Assembly: GCA_946406115.1 (NCBI GenBank)
Contig: OX291550.1
Location: 22,730,722-22,794,721 of the forward strand
Origin: Apoda limacodes
Lineage: Eukaryota; Arthropoda; Insecta; Lepidoptera; Limacodidae
Length of the DNA: 64,000 nt
Direction of reading: 5' to 3'
Shown: positions 32,106 to 43,800 of the stretch, piece by piece
Numbering within the stretch: position 1 is the first letter of the stretch
How the letters are laid out: each line of letters begins with the position of its first letter
Notes under the pieces: model-generated
The model's database searches: none
What the model was told of the DNA's origin: nothing
What the model saw: only the letters and a program-made list of their open reading frames with translations
Program-made: the position numbers and the translations under genes

Positions 32106-34196
32106 GAAAACATACATACGGACAGTAAGATTAACCTGTTGTAGATAATAGATGAGTGTTAATCAGTTTCTTAAAAACGCTTTCCTATGGAAGCAGGAAG
32201 AGAATTCCACAACTGAATAGCTTGTACCGTAAAGGACTTGTAGAAAAAGAGAAAAGTGCTGGTATTGAAAGCAAAAACTTTGACGAAGATCGTAATGAGC
32301 TGTGATACTCAAAAAGATCCTTAAGGTAAGCTGGAGGGGAATGGATTGAACAAAACAGAGTAGAGTATACAAAAAATTTGAGCATTCCTGCGAGAACGGA
32401 TAGAATTTGAGCCATTTGAGTTGAGAACGATATTCAGAGATATGGTCATATTTTTGCAAACCTAAACCTTATACTGAGATTTTGTAGGCGTTGAAGCTTG
32501 TCTTGCTGCTCTTCAGTGACATCAGGGTAGCTTGCCTTAGCATAGTCTAAAAAAGTAAGCAAAAGTGATTATGCCAAAGAAATTATAGTTTTAATTGGAA
32601 GTAAGTTATTTAGCCTACGAAGTGAGGCAACTGCAGAGTACATCTGCTTACTAACTTCCTTGATTTGTGGAGTCCAGAAAAGCGTTCTATCCTTCAAAAT
32701 GCCGAGGTTCTTAACAGTATGTTAAGCTGTAGGGTATTTCTATTTTTTCAAATTAAATTAGAGGTATTGTGTCGTAGTTAATTTATGTGGGTAATCGTGC
32801 ACTACCAATGATAATAGTTTGCGTTTTGAGAGAGTTTACTTTAAGGCCAAAAGATTTAGTCCACTCAAGTATTGAGGAAAGATCAGAATTAATAGTCCTA
32901 ATAGCATGGTGGATGTCACTTGTTGTCAAGTGGCTATAAATTCGTAAATCATCTGTATACAGGTATATGGTGAGTAAATAGGATTCATAAAAATAGCGAA
33001 AAGAAGAGGTGAAAAGACGCCTTCTTGCCGAACACCGACAGTTATAAAGCACCAACCCGAGAAAGTTTCCCCAATTTTGATGCGTTGCCTGCTTCCACGC
33101 AAGTAACTGCGGCACCCATCAATTACCGTTGGAGGTATGTTAACAGAAAATAATATGGCCAATAGAACATCGAAATCAATATTATTGAATGCGTAACTAA
33201 AATCTAGTGATGTTAGGAGCGTAACTTGTTTATTGTCCATAGCCATATGTATGGTATTAGAAATTTACACAACTGCCGTAGTCGTACTATGACCAGGACA
33301 AAAACTGGATGGAAGAGGATTAATGTGATTATATTTAGTAAGGAAATTTCTAAGTTGAGAATGAACTAGGCGTTCGAGGACTTTAGATAGAAATGGGAGA
33401 ATATATATAGGTCTCTAGTTCAAAAAGGTAGAAGGATTATCTTTTTTAGGTAATGGTATTAATTGTGCATCTTTCCACAGTGCGGAATAAAAACCAGTGA
33501 AATTAGAAGTGTTGAGGATTTTGGTTATTACAGGAACAAGAACATGAAGTAGTGGAAGAATCATATTAATTAAAAATAAAAATAGTTTAACATTATAATC
33601 GGCAAATTGTGTGAAATGAAAAGTTGAAAAGCATGGTTGTGAAAGATTTTTAATGTATCATTTTTAAACAGCCATGAAAAGTGACCGAAGACGCAAAAAG
33701 TTGGTTGAGTAAATCGAGATCAATGTCATGGGGAAGATTTTATAAACGAGATTTCCCAATTCCCAAATTGTGAAGAAATTTCCAAACTTTCGCTGAATCA
33801 CAATTTTCTTCAGATTTGTGGACGTGACTTCGTTGCGCATCTCTACACAACCTGTTGCAGCGGTTACGAAGAAGTTTACAATTATCAAGATTCAAGCTAG
33901 ATGGTTTTCTTTAATATTTATTTCCTGAGTTATCCAAGTTGCAGGAATATGCTTCACTTTAATGGCACGGATCGGTGCATGAGTATCATATAATTGAGTA
34001 AGTAGCAAATTAACAGATTAACTTGCTCACCGACAGTATTAGCATTCTCAATTTTATTATAATCTATGTTAAAAGAAGAAAATTCTCGTATTGCATCACA
34101 TGCATGGCAGTCATATGTGACATAGCATTGCTTTAGAATAGAAGCATTTGGACATTGTTTTTGGTCGAAATTATCCGCTAATTGTCTTAATTGCAA
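31905..34196 (-). pseudogene. CR1/jockey-like LINE, copy 2, inactive, longer 5' part
   Basis: It has the same RT blocks as copy 1: motif A at about 33,210-33,160 (SLDFSYAFNNIDFDVLL), motif B, YLYTDD at about 32,960 in another frame, and the C-terminal part at 32,459-32,163. The frameshift between motif B and YTDD is shared with copy 1. The reading after YTDD runs further here (VNSLKTQTIIIGSARLP). Upstream, 34,196-33,954 reads as the linker before the RT (FNIDYNKIENANTVGEQVN), absent from copy 1. No endonuclease domain is readable. Confidence 0.8.
32050..32102. repeat. (TA)n microsatellite
   Basis: About 50 bp of alternating TA lies in the LINE 3' region of unit 2. The matching site in unit 1 (near 29,890) has a much shorter tract. 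Confidence 0.9.
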
Positions 34197-34199
34197 AGT

Positions 34200-34555
34200 G
34201 CCATTAATATCTTATGATGCTTTTGCCCAAAATTCTTTTGGTTATTTTATACACAAACATTGCAACTAATTAAATTGAAATCAATGGTTTCAAACACGAT
34301 ATATCAACTGTAAGCTGACTAGGAGTCACATAATCGCACACTGCCCCGATTTCAGCATACGATCAAAGTTGACCCATTAGTTTAGTGTACATCTATTTTC
34401 GTGTGCATTAAATTTCCATTCAATTAGACGAATGAAAGCAATATTAATATCCAATGTATGGCTTAGATGCTCTTGGAGACCACTGTATGGATTTTCATCA
34501 AACATAGCTAAGAACTATCTTAGAAAAAGAAGTTATTATATTTTCGAAGGCAACG
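34200..34555. other. Possible degraded LINE 5' sequence
   Basis: On the minus strand this is directly upstream of the LINE linker region but gives no recognisable endonuclease reading. Confidence 0.3.
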
Positions 34556-34558
34556 CAC

Positions 34559-34655
34559 AGTGGTGCCCCAGGTGTTGTAAATGTCCATAGGCTACGGTGA
34601 CCGCTTACTATCAGATGGACCTTAAGATTGTTTGCAATCTTAGTGGTATCAAGAA
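34559..34655 (+). repeat. LINE 3'-tail fragment
   Basis: CCAGGTGTTGTAAATGTCCA is followed by TAGGCTACGGTGACCGCTTA and CTATCAGATGGACC. It matches the tails at 38,440 and 52,200. Confidence 0.7.
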
Positions 34656-35545
34656 ATATCATGGTTTGACAAGTTCAAATATGAAAAAGCATTCAAATCG
34701 GTTTATCCGTTTGGCTGCTAGCTACAGACAGACTGACAAACACACTCAAAAATAGAGGTTTCAAACTTATATCACCCTTTCGTGATACATAATAGAAAAA
34801 GATAAAATGAAAAAATGTTAACAGGTCAAAAGAACCTAGCCTTAGGGTCGGCTCAGACTGAGACGTGACGTGACGCGGCATTTTCCGTATATACATTCCG
34901 TATTAACAGTTAGTATCACAGTTCATATGTCGGTTATAAATATATATTGTTTAAGAAACCACTTAACATAGTGCTGTCGATATTGCTTTATAAAAATCGA
35001 GATTTCTGGACTTGGTTTCTGCGAAGTTTTACGTCGTGTGAATCCGCCGGCGTCACAATTATTACATTATTCTTTAATGACTTGACGTCTGCCAAAGTTT
35101 TATTTTCATCTCCCAAAACAAAATTTACTCAAGAAAATAATTTGTGAAACAAGAAATCCGGTCAAATCAAAACAATAGGATTATTTTCGCGTTGACTAAG
35201 AGAAAAATAAATACAAAGAGTCACCCCTTTTTAACACGACGAGGCGGCAGAATAATTTATTATAACAAATAGGGGCGCTATTAAACAAGTGGTTGCGGAA
35301 AAAAGGATTTATGTAACTTTTTGTGGGAAGGGTTGTGGCGCGATTCCTTGCGCAGAACATTGCTTTCTGAATTTGTAAGAAAACATCAGCGATGTTATTT
35401 GTTACGGGAAATATTAAGTCTGAGTGAGGTGCCTGTGGTTTTGCTACTTTAGGCTGTTTCTTGAAAACATTTGCAAATTAACTTTACAGTTTTATTATGA
35501 TATAAAAATATTATTTTTATTGATTTAGTAAAAAAGTACAATACT
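34656..35545. other. No supported feature
   Basis: A GC-richer spot (GACTGAGACGTGACGTGACG, near 34,856) stands out in AT-rich DNA, with no gene attached. Short frames show no family resemblance. Confidence 0.4.
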
Positions 35546-36697
35546 ACTATCTTACTATAAATTATAAATGTGAAAGTATGTCTGGATGGATGGATGGATG
35601 GATGTTTGTTACTCAATCACGCTTCAACCACTGGACGGTTCGTTATGAAACTTTGCACACATATAGGTTAGGTCCTGGAATAGACTACTTTTCATACCTA
35701 AAAATTCACAAGTTCCCGCGGGAATAACTACAACCAAGCTTAAACGAACTATAGCTACAGCTTTTTTCATTAGTATAATTAAGGTATTTATTTTAACCAA
35801 TGATCGCGACAAAGCGCGCCTTTTAGCAGTTTCTGAAAAGGAATCTGGACATTAGCTTCATTGTATTCCTTCTTCAAATCTGGGAACTTTATTAGACAAC
35901 GAGAGTTTTCGAATTGCTGTTGGTATACGAATCGGAGCCACAATTTGTCATCCACAGATTTGTCCGTGTGGCGAAAACGTTGATGGCCTTGGACTTCATG
36001 GACTTTTACTGTATCAAAAGCGCGGGTAGACTCTCCAGGCATGGTTTTATTAACGATATAATCAAGAGGTCTCTTTCAACCATCAATATACCTTGTATTT
36101 TAGAACCTCATGGCATAAGTCGTGATGATGGAAAGAGACCGGTCGGTTTATCGTTGATTCCCTGGGAGAAGGGGCGGGCTTTAATATGGGATGCAACCTC
36201 CGTCGGTACCCGGACTCCGTCTCACCTCCCTAGGACCAAACTTTAAGCTGGAGGGGCAGCCCAAGTTGCAGAGTCTCGCAAACGGCGCATATATAACTCA
36301 TTATTAGGAAACAATGACTTTGTGCCGTTTGCAGTTGAGACTCTAGGTCCATGGAGTTCAAGTGCAAAAACTTTCTTAAAGTCAATACTACCTCGACTAA
36401 TCGGAATCAGCGGTGACAAGAATGCAGGCTGCTATTTCGCTCAAAGGATTAATTAGCTTAGCCGTCCAAAGAGGAAACGCAGCCTGCATTCATGCCACTT
36501 TGCCACGTGGACCAGGTTTATTTGATTGTTTTTAAGTTAGTTTTTTTTTTTTAAGTTTTATTATAGTTTGTTCTTTTTTGTGTGTAATTAGACTCAAATA
36601 AATAAATAAATATTAGAACCCATATATATTTCAGGTTTTAATTAACCACGCAGATAACCGAATTTAGGGCGGGCGGAGCCGCTGGAAAAATCTATTC
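35546..36697 (+). mobile_element. Helitron-like element split by a LINE
   Basis: The 5' part, 35,546-35,790, has ATAAATTATAAATGTGAAAG, a (GGAT)n run at 35,583-35,603, and AAACGAACTATAGCTACAGC. The 3' part, 36,645-36,697, has CGCAGATAACCGAATTTAGG and GGCGGAGCCGCTGG. These two parts are contiguous in the relative at 23,570-23,856, so the LINE remnant between them is a nested insertion. The final CTAG is mutated (CTAT). Confidence 0.7.
35800..36620 (+). pseudogene. C-terminal region of a LINE with CCHC and endonuclease-like domain
   Basis: Reading with frameshifts, 35,827-36,010 gives [19 protein letters not shown] and [15 protein letters not shown] (a Cys/His zinc-binding type cluster). 36,010-36,240 gives [40 protein letters not shown] and [14 protein letters not shown]. 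36,250-36,525 gives AVETLGPWSSSAKTF and AVQRGNAACIHATLPRG, ending at a stop. At least two in-frame stops and two frameshifts break it. Related C-termini occur in invertebrate RT elements. The KRP-D...WD-T layout recalls a PD-(D/E)XK restriction-like endonuclease; here the Asp after Pro is Val. The 3' end carries an AAATAAATAAATAAAT tail. Confidence 0.7.
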
Positions 36698-36699
36698 TT

Positions 36700-37340
36700 T
36701 AAATAAACCAGTAAATTATTAATGTTTCAATAAAATAAATGGGTAGGTAACTGGTTTTTTTGATGAAAATCTGAAACTAAATATTTTTTTAACAAGTATT
36801 AATATCCAAAAAATAACGGCTGACTGACATAGTTATAAATACGTACCTACTTAACGAGTCATTTTTAATATTTTATTTAAAAATTCTTATTTATAAAAGT
36901 TACTTTACTTTGATAATTATACTTTTATGCAGCTACATTTGAATTGAATGTAGAAATAAATGTTGCTCACGTAAATTCGGAAACATTAAGCTGAATTTGA
37001 ATAAATACAAACAAAATTAAAATATTTATTCGATTTTGCGTCACTGTTACTGCCTTTTTAAATTTATGAAAGGAAAACAAAAGGAAAAAGCGCGTTCATT
37101 TACATTTAGAGGATCAAAATGTATTAAACGAAACATGACTTTGCATTAGCTTTTAGATTTGTTTTACTATAAATAATAGTCAACGCTTACTAAAAACGAA
37201 AATTAGTTCTTGGAGAAAATTGTTTCTTGAGTCGAGCAAATTTTTACCGTGTAAATTTCACTTGTTTGTCATGAATTTATGAGACTTTGTTGTTGGCTTT
37301 TGTTGGCTTGTGTGTGAGCAAAGCGGTATAAAGAAAAATA
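36700..37340. other. AT-rich DNA, no feature recognised
   Basis: I see no supported gene, RNA or paired termini here. Confidence 0.45.
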
Positions 37341-37345
37341 AGAAA

Positions 37346-37637
37346 CTAGCTTTTGCAAGCGCCCTCAATTTGGATATCGGTGAGGGATTCTTACGTCAAC
37401 TCCTTAATCATACGAATCAAGTTTGCTATAGCAAGCTGTACCTGTAGATATAGTTCGCTTAAGCTTGAATATTGTTATTCCCGAGAGAATTTAGGAATAA
37501 AAAGTAACCTATATGCTATTGTAGGACCTAACCTATATGTATGCCAAGTTTCATCCCGATCTGTCCAGTGGTTGAAGCGTGAAAGAGTAACAAACATCCA
37601 TCCAAACAAACTTTCACATTTATAATATTAGTAGGAT
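37346..37637 (-). mobile_element. Helitron-like non-autonomous element, near complete
   Basis: The 3' end (minus strand) is CTAG at 37,346-37,349. The body has GCTATAGCAAGCTGTACCTG, TATTCCCGAGAGAATTTAGG, CCTATATGTATGCCAAGTTT and GAGTAACAAACATCCATCC. The 5' end is the reversed TTTATAATATTAGTAGGA at 37,620-37,637. This is the best preserved copy of the family here. Confidence 0.7.
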
Positions 37638-37649
37638 TTATAAAGCATT

Positions 37650-37870
37650 CACTAGATAACATGTTAATGCAATATTCGGCATTTATGATACCTGTCTGCT
37701 GAACTGAGGGGTGTGGGTTCAAATCCTCTGAACATTTGTGATTGTCTTGAGTCTGTGTTTTTCTGTGTATATGAAAAAAAAAAACGTATTTAAATATTTG
37801 TATGCGTGGTCTGGTATTCATTGTACAAGCTTTGCTTAGTTTGTTATAAGATAACGCTGTGTGTAATGTC
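37650..37870 (+). mobile_element. tRNA-derived SINE, plus orientation
   Basis: A box B-like GTGGGTTCAAATCCTC (37,711) is followed by GAACATTTGTG, TTGTCTTGAGTCTGTG, and a tail with TGTACAAGCTTTGCTTAGTT and ATAACGCTGTGTGTAATG. It mirrors the minus-strand copy at 17,525. The box A region is degraded. Confidence 0.7.
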
Positions 37871-37879
37871 CAGAATTAT

Positions 37880-38008
37880 TCATTTATTCTTATTATGCAT
37901 AGAGAATAAGCCCAGACTCTAGACAAACACAAATATTCAACACATATAAATGTTGTCCTATCTGGGGATCAAACCCAGGCCATTATCAAGAGAGCCACGG
38001 AGAAGCTA
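37880..38008 (-). mobile_element. tRNA-derived SINE, minus orientation
   Basis: CCCAGACTCTAGACAAACAC, ATAAATGTTGTCC, GGGGATCAAACCCAGGCC (reversed box B) and AGAGCCACGGAGAAGC (reversed head) identify a second SINE tail-to-tail with the previous one. Confidence 0.65.
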
Positions 38009-38058
38009 ATATACTACGATAGAAACTACTATAAATCAACTTACATGTAAGTCTAGAC

Positions 38059-38285
38059 TAGATTATGCTTCAAGATCCCCAAAGACTGCAAGTGACATTA
38101 GGCTGCAAATAAATCTTACAGCCTGTACTATAACGGTAGGTCTGAATAGTTAACTGCCCGTCTTTATGTTCTGGAGAAATATGGCCGTACACAAAAAGGC
38201 TTTTCCAAAACTCGGAAGCTTCTGAATAAATTATTAAGAAAAATGTTGTGTGCAAACTGAAACGGATTGCGGTGCCAAATAGGTG
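38059..38285 (+). repeat. Dispersed repeat W, copy 2
   Basis: This is homologous to 27,529-27,768 in the same orientation; shared runs are GATTATGCT, AATAAATCTTACAG and AGAAAAATGTTGTGTGCAAA. It is unclassified. Confidence 0.6.
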
Positions 38286-38434
38286 ATTATTGCAGTTGAG
38301 CTGTTAAGGCGAAGAGAAGAAGAATCTTATAATTTTAAGGGTATAATATAGTGTTTTAGTTAAAACTTACAGTTAAATTTAGGTACTCCTATACCTAGAG
38401 CCTAAAGGTATATGAGTAGTAGATTTTTAAAGGA

Positions 38435-38550
38435 TTGGTCATGCGCTAGTGATGCCCTATGTACTGCAAGCGTCCATAGGTTGCGGTGACCGCTTACCAC
38501 CATCAGGCGGACCGCAAGCTTGTTTGCTACCATAGTGGTTAAAAAAATAG
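38435..38550 (+). repeat. LINE 3'-tail fragment
   Basis: GATTGGTCATGCGCTAGTGA, then GCAAGCGTCCATAGGTTGCG, GTGACCGCTTACCACCATCA and GGCGGACCGCAAGC, with a short A-rich end. This is the most complete isolated tail of its kind here. Confidence 0.7.
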
Positions 38551-38817
38551 TTTAAACCTTTAAACATTGTAACTAATCCGGAGTCTTTACTCAGAAAATA
38601 CTTGTGTGCTTTGTCATACTATGATGTGTCTTAAGTTACAACAGTTTTTATGCGCATTTAGGTTTATATTGTATTGAAATTGAATTATTGTTAGAGAATT
38701 TCACCATACCAACTAAAATAGAATAGACAATAAAGTAACTAAGTTAGTTATTAAATACAGGGGCAGTAATTGTTATCAAAGAAAAGTAGCAATTCAGACT
38801 TACCAAGTCTTACAGGT

Positions 38818-38826
38818 AGTAAAATC
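38818..38826. other. 9-bp target site duplication, left copy
   Basis: AGTAAAATC immediately precedes the left end of the giant element. The identical 9 bp follow the right end at 48,156-48,164. One more matching base on each side (T...A) belongs ambiguously to target or element. Confidence 0.9.
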
Positions 38827-38986
38827 ACCGGTGTGAAGTTAGCGGCCTAAGTTAGCGGCCTTTTATAATCCGACCAAATTAAAAAGTAAGGGATTTTAAT
38901 GAAATAATTTACTGAATTAAACGGATATAACAATAAATAGACCAAAATAATGAGAAACCGGTCAAAAATTAAACAAATATATATAT
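38827..38986 (+). repeat. Left terminal inverted repeat, unique part
   Basis: ACCGGTGTGAAG is followed by two tandem copies of GTTAGCGGCC (38,839-38,863), then AT-rich sequence including ATGAGAAACCGGTCAAAAAT and an (AT)n run. The same 160 bp are found reversed at 47,996-48,155 with about three substitutions. Confidence 0.9.
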
Positions 38987-41900
38987 AATTTAAATAATAA
39001 AAAATTAAAGTAAAATAAAATTTCACAATGTGATACTTATCGGCCTAAAAGGTCATCATAAAAATGCGGTAACACTTAGTGACGCATATCAAATTGAGCC
39101 TCTTTAAACCAGAAACCATATCAAGTTTTCAAATCACACCTATCTCGGGGTTAACTGTGAGAAAAATGGTTAGCGGCCTAAAAAATATTTTCTTTCAAAA
39201 TTTCAAACACACCGTAAATCTGTTAGTTGAGGAAAAAGTTACAATCAAATGCTGTTGAAACAAGCATTTTGTATTGTTCTTATTAATAAATATTACTACA
39301 TGTGTAACACCTCTTCAATTTAAATAATAAAAAATTAAAAGTTAAAGAAAATTTCACAATGTGATACATATTAGCATAAAAAGTCATCATGAAAATGCGG
39401 TAACACTTAGTGACGCATATCAAATTGAGCCTCTTTAAACCAGAGAGCATATCAAGTTTTCAAATCACACCTATCTCGGGGTTAACTTTGAAAAAAAAGG
39501 TTAGCGGCGTAAAAAATATTTTCTTTCAAAATTTCAAACACACCGTAAATCTGTTAGTTGAGGAAAAAGTTACAATCAAATGCTGTTGAAACAAGCATTT
39601 TGTATTGTTCTTATTAATAAATATTACTACATGTGTAACACCTCTTCAATTTAAATAATAAAAAATTAAAAGTTGAATAAAATTTCACAATGTGATACTT
39701 ATTGGCATAAAAAGTCATCATGAAAATGCGGTAACACTTAGTGACGCATATCAAATTGAGCCTCTTTAAACCAGAAACCATATCAAGTTTTCAAATCACA
39801 CCTATCTCGGGGTTAACTGTGAGAAAAATGGTTAGCGGCCTAAAAAATATTTTCTTTCAAAATTTCAAACACACCGTAAATCTGTTAGTTGAGGAAAAAG
39901 TTACAATCAAATGCTGTTGAAACAAGCATTTTGTATTGTTCTTATTAATAAATATTACTACATGTGTAACACCTCTTCAATTTAAATAATAAAAAATTAA
40001 AAGTTAAAGAAAATTTCACAATGTGATACATATTAGCATAAAAAGTCATCATGAAAATGCGGTAACACTTAGTGACGCATATCAAATTGAGCCTCTTTAA
40101 ACCAGAGAGCATATCAAGTTTTCAAATCACACCTATCTCGGGGTTAACTTTGAAAAAAAAGGTTAGCGGCGTAAAAAATATTTTCTTTCAAAATTTCAAA
40201 CACACCGTAAATCTGTTAGTTGAGGAAAAAGTTACAATCAAATGCTGTTGAAACAAGCATTTTGTATTGTTCTTATTAATAAATATTACTACATGTGTAA
40301 CACCTCTTCAATTTAAATAATAAAAAATTAAAAGTTGAATAAAATTTCACAATGTGATACTTATTGGCATAAAAAGTCATCATGAAAATGCGGTAACACT
40401 TAGTGACGCATATCAAATTGAGCCTCTTTAAACCAGAAAGCATATAAAGTTTTCAAATCACACCTATCTTGGGGTTAACTGTGAGAAAAATGGTTAGAGG
40501 CGTAAAAAATATTTTCTTTCAAAATTTCAAACACACCGTAAATCTGTTGGTTAAGGAAAAGGTAAAAATCAAAGGCTATTGAAACAAGCATTTTGTATTG
40601 TTCTTATTAATAAATATTACTACATGTGTAACACCTCTTCAATTTCAATAATAAAAAATTAAAAGTTGAATAAAATTTCACAATGTGATACTTATTGGCG
40701 TAAAAAGTCATCATGAAAATGCGGTAACACTTAGTGACGCATATCAAATTGAGCCTCTTTAAACCAGAAACCATATCAAGTTTTCAAATCACACCTATCT
40801 CGGGGTTAACTGTGAGAAAAATGGTTAGCGGCCTAAAAAATATTTTCTTTCAAAATTTCAAACACACCGTAAATCTGTTAGTTGAGGAAAAAGTTACAAT
40901 CAAATGCTGTTGAAACAAGCATTTTGTATTGTTCTTATTAATAAATATTACTACATGTGTAACACCTCTTCAATTTCAATAATAAAAAATTAAAAGTTGA
41001 ATAAAATTTCACAATGTGATACTTATTGGCGTAAAAAGTCATCATGAAAACGCGGTAACACTTAGTGACGCATATCAAATTGAGCCTCTTTAAACCAGAA
41101 AGCATATCAAGTTTTCAAATCAAACCTATCTCGGGGTTAACTGTGAGTAAAATGGTTTGCGGTCTAAAAATAATTTTCTTTCAAAATTTCAAACACACCG
41201 TAAATCTGTTGGTTAAGGAAAAAGTAACAATCAAATGCCGTTGAAACAAGCATTTTGTATTGTTCTTATTAATAAATATTGCTACATGTGTAATACCTCT
41301 TCTCTTTAAATAATAAAAAATAAAAGTTGAAGAAAATTTCGCAATTTGATACTTATTGGCATAAAAAGTCATCAAGAAAATGCGGTAACACTTAGTGACG
41401 CATATCAAATTGAGCCTCTTTAAACCAGAGAGCATATCAAGTTTTCAAATCACACCTATCTCGGGGTTAACTGTGAGTAAAATGGTTTGCGGTCTAAAAA
41501 TAATTTTCTTTCAAAATTTCAAACACACCGTAAATCTGTTGGTTAAGGAAAAAGTAACAATCAAATGCCGTTGAAACAAGCATTTTGTATTGTTCTTATT
41601 AATAAATATTGCTACATGTGTAATACCTCTTCTATTTAAATAATAAAAAATAAAAGTTTAAGAAAATTTGAAAATGTGATATTTATCGGCCTAAAAGGCC
41701 ATCATAAAAATGCGGTAACACTTACTGACGTATGTCAAATTGAGCCTCGTTAAGCCAGAAAGCATATGAAGTTTTCAAATCACACCTATCTCGGGGTAAA
41801 CTGTGAGTAAAATGGTTAGCGGCCTAAAAATTATTTTCTTTCAAAATTTAAAACACACCGTAAATCTGTTGGTTAAGGAAAAAGTAACAATAAAAGGCTG

Positions 41901-43747
41901 TTGAAACAAGCATTTTGTATTTTACCTATTAAAAAATATTACTACATGTGTAACACCTCTTCAATTTAAATAATAAAAAATTAAAAGTTGAATAAAATTT
42001 CACAATGTGATACTTATTGGCATAAAAAGTCGTCATGAAAATGCGGTAACACTTAGTGACGCATATCAAATTGAACCTCTTTAAACCAGAAAGCATATAA
42101 AGTTTTCAAATCACACCTATCTCGGGGTTAACTGTGAGAAAAATGGTTAGCGGCGTAAAAAATATTTTCTTTCAAAATTTCAAACACACCGGAAATCTGT
42201 TAGTTGAGGAAAAAGTTACAATCAAATGCTGTTGAAACAAGCATTTTGTATTGTTCTTATTAATAAATATTACTACATGTGTAACACCTCTTCAATTTAA
42301 ATAATAAAAAATTAAAAGTTGAATAAAATTTCACAATGTGATACTTATTGGCATAAAAAGTCATCATGAAAATGCGGTAACACTTAGTGACGCATATCAA
42401 ATTGAGCCTCTTTAAACCAGAAAGCATATCAAGTTTTCAAATCAAACATATCTCGGGGTTAACTGTGAGAAAAATGGTTAGCGGCGTAAAAAATATTTTC
42501 TTTCAAAATTTCAAACACACCGTAAATCTGTTGGTTGAGGAAAAAGTTACAATCAAATGCCGTTAAAACAAGCATTTTGTATTGTTCTTATTAACAAATA
42601 TTGCTACATGTGTAATACCTCTTCTCTTTAAAAAATAAAAAATAAAAGTTTAAGAAAATTTCGCAATGTGATACTTATTGGCATAATAAGTCATCAAGAA
42701 AATGCGGTAACACTTAGTGACGCATATCAAATTGAGCCTCTTTAAACCAGAAAGCATATCAAGTTTTCAAATCAAACCTATCTCGGGGTTAACTGTGAGT
42801 AAAATGGTTTGCGGTCTAAAAATAATTTTCTTTCAAAATTTCAAACACACCGTAAATCTGTTGGTTAAGGAAAAAGTAACAATCAAATGCCGTTGAAACA
42901 AGCATTTTGTATTGTTCTTATTAATAAATATTGCTACATGTGTAATACCTCTTCTCTTTAAATAATAAAAAATAAAAGTTTAAGAAAATTTCGCAATTTG
43001 ATACTTATTGGCATAAAAAGTCATCAAGAAAATGCGGTAACACTTAGTGACGCATATCAAATTGAGCCTCTTTAAACCAGAAAGCATATGAAGTTTTCAA
43101 ATCACACCTATCTCGGGGTTAACTGTGAGTAAAATGGTTTGCGGTCTAAAAATAATTTTCTTTCAAAATTTCAAACACACCGTAAATCTGTTGGTTAAGG
43201 AAAAAGTAACAATCAAAGGCTGTCGAAACAAGCATTTTGTATTGTTCTTATTAATAAATATTTCTACATGTGTAATACCTCTTCTATTTAAATAATGAAA
43301 AATAAAAGTTTAAGAAAATTTGAAAATGTGATATTTATCGGCCTAAAAGGTCATCATAAAAATGCGGTAACACTTACTGACGTATGTCAAATTGAGCCTC
43401 GTTAAGCCAGAAAGCATATGAAGTTTTCAAATCACACCTATCTCGGGGTTAACTATGAGTAAAATGGTTAGCGGCCTAAAAATTATTTTCTTTCAAAATT
43501 TAAAACACACCGTTAATCTGTTGGTTAAGGAAAAAGTAACAATAAAAGGCTGTTGAAACAAGCAGTTTGTATTTTACTTATTAATAAATATTACTACATG
43601 TGTAACACCTCTTCAATTTAAATAATAAAAAATTAAAAGTTGAATAAAATTTCACAATGTGATACTTATTGGCATACAAAGTCATCATGAAAATGCGGTA
43701 ACACTTAGTGACGCATATCAAATTGAGCCTTTTTAAACCAGGAAGCA
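38987..43747 (+). repeat. Satellite array, plus half, about 14.4 monomers
   Basis: The landmark TATCTCGGGG (TATCTTGGGG in one monomer) recurs at 39,141, 39,472, 39,803, 40,134, 40,465, 40,796, 41,127, 41,457, 41,787, 42,118, 42,449, 42,779, 43,109 and 43,439, that is every 330 or 331 bp. Monomer subtypes can be told apart by GGTTAGCGGCCTAAAA, GGTTAGCGGCGTAAAA or GGTTTGCGGTCTAAAA. Adjacent dimers (39,121-39,780 and 39,781-40,440) are nearly identical, and one subtype recurs five units apart (41,641 and 43,291), showing higher-order repeats. Confidence 0.95.
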
Positions 43748-43800
43748 TCAAATGCTTGATTCAATAGCAACATAACTTTTTCCTCAACTAACAGATTTAC
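43745..43800. other. Central orientation switch of the giant element
   Basis: The plus half stops inside a monomer (TTAAACCAGGAAGCATC) and the minus half starts inside a monomer at a different point (AAATGCTTGATTCAATAGCA), with essentially no unique spacer. The first bases of the minus half (to about 43,780) are more diverged than the rest. Confidence 0.85.

Larger units (their letters stand above)
31661..33865 (-). repeat. Segmental tandem duplication, unit 2
   Basis: This is the second copy of the 29,498-31,660 unit. It differs by scattered substitutions, an expanded (TA)n tract at about 32,050-32,102, and replacement of the LINE poly-A signal region by an inverted 83-bp patch. Beyond 33,865 the LINE continues upstream into sequence not present in unit 1, so the original locus is probably this one and unit 1 the truncated duplicate (inference). 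Confidence 0.8.

Noticed and set aside
35788..36042. 84-codon minus-strand frame
   Set aside because: It is the antisense shadow of the LINE C-terminal domain on the plus strand.
41181..41435. 84-codon minus-strand frame in the satellite
   Set aside because: It is seen only in some monomers and is antisense to the more widely kept 82-codon frame; there is no independent support.
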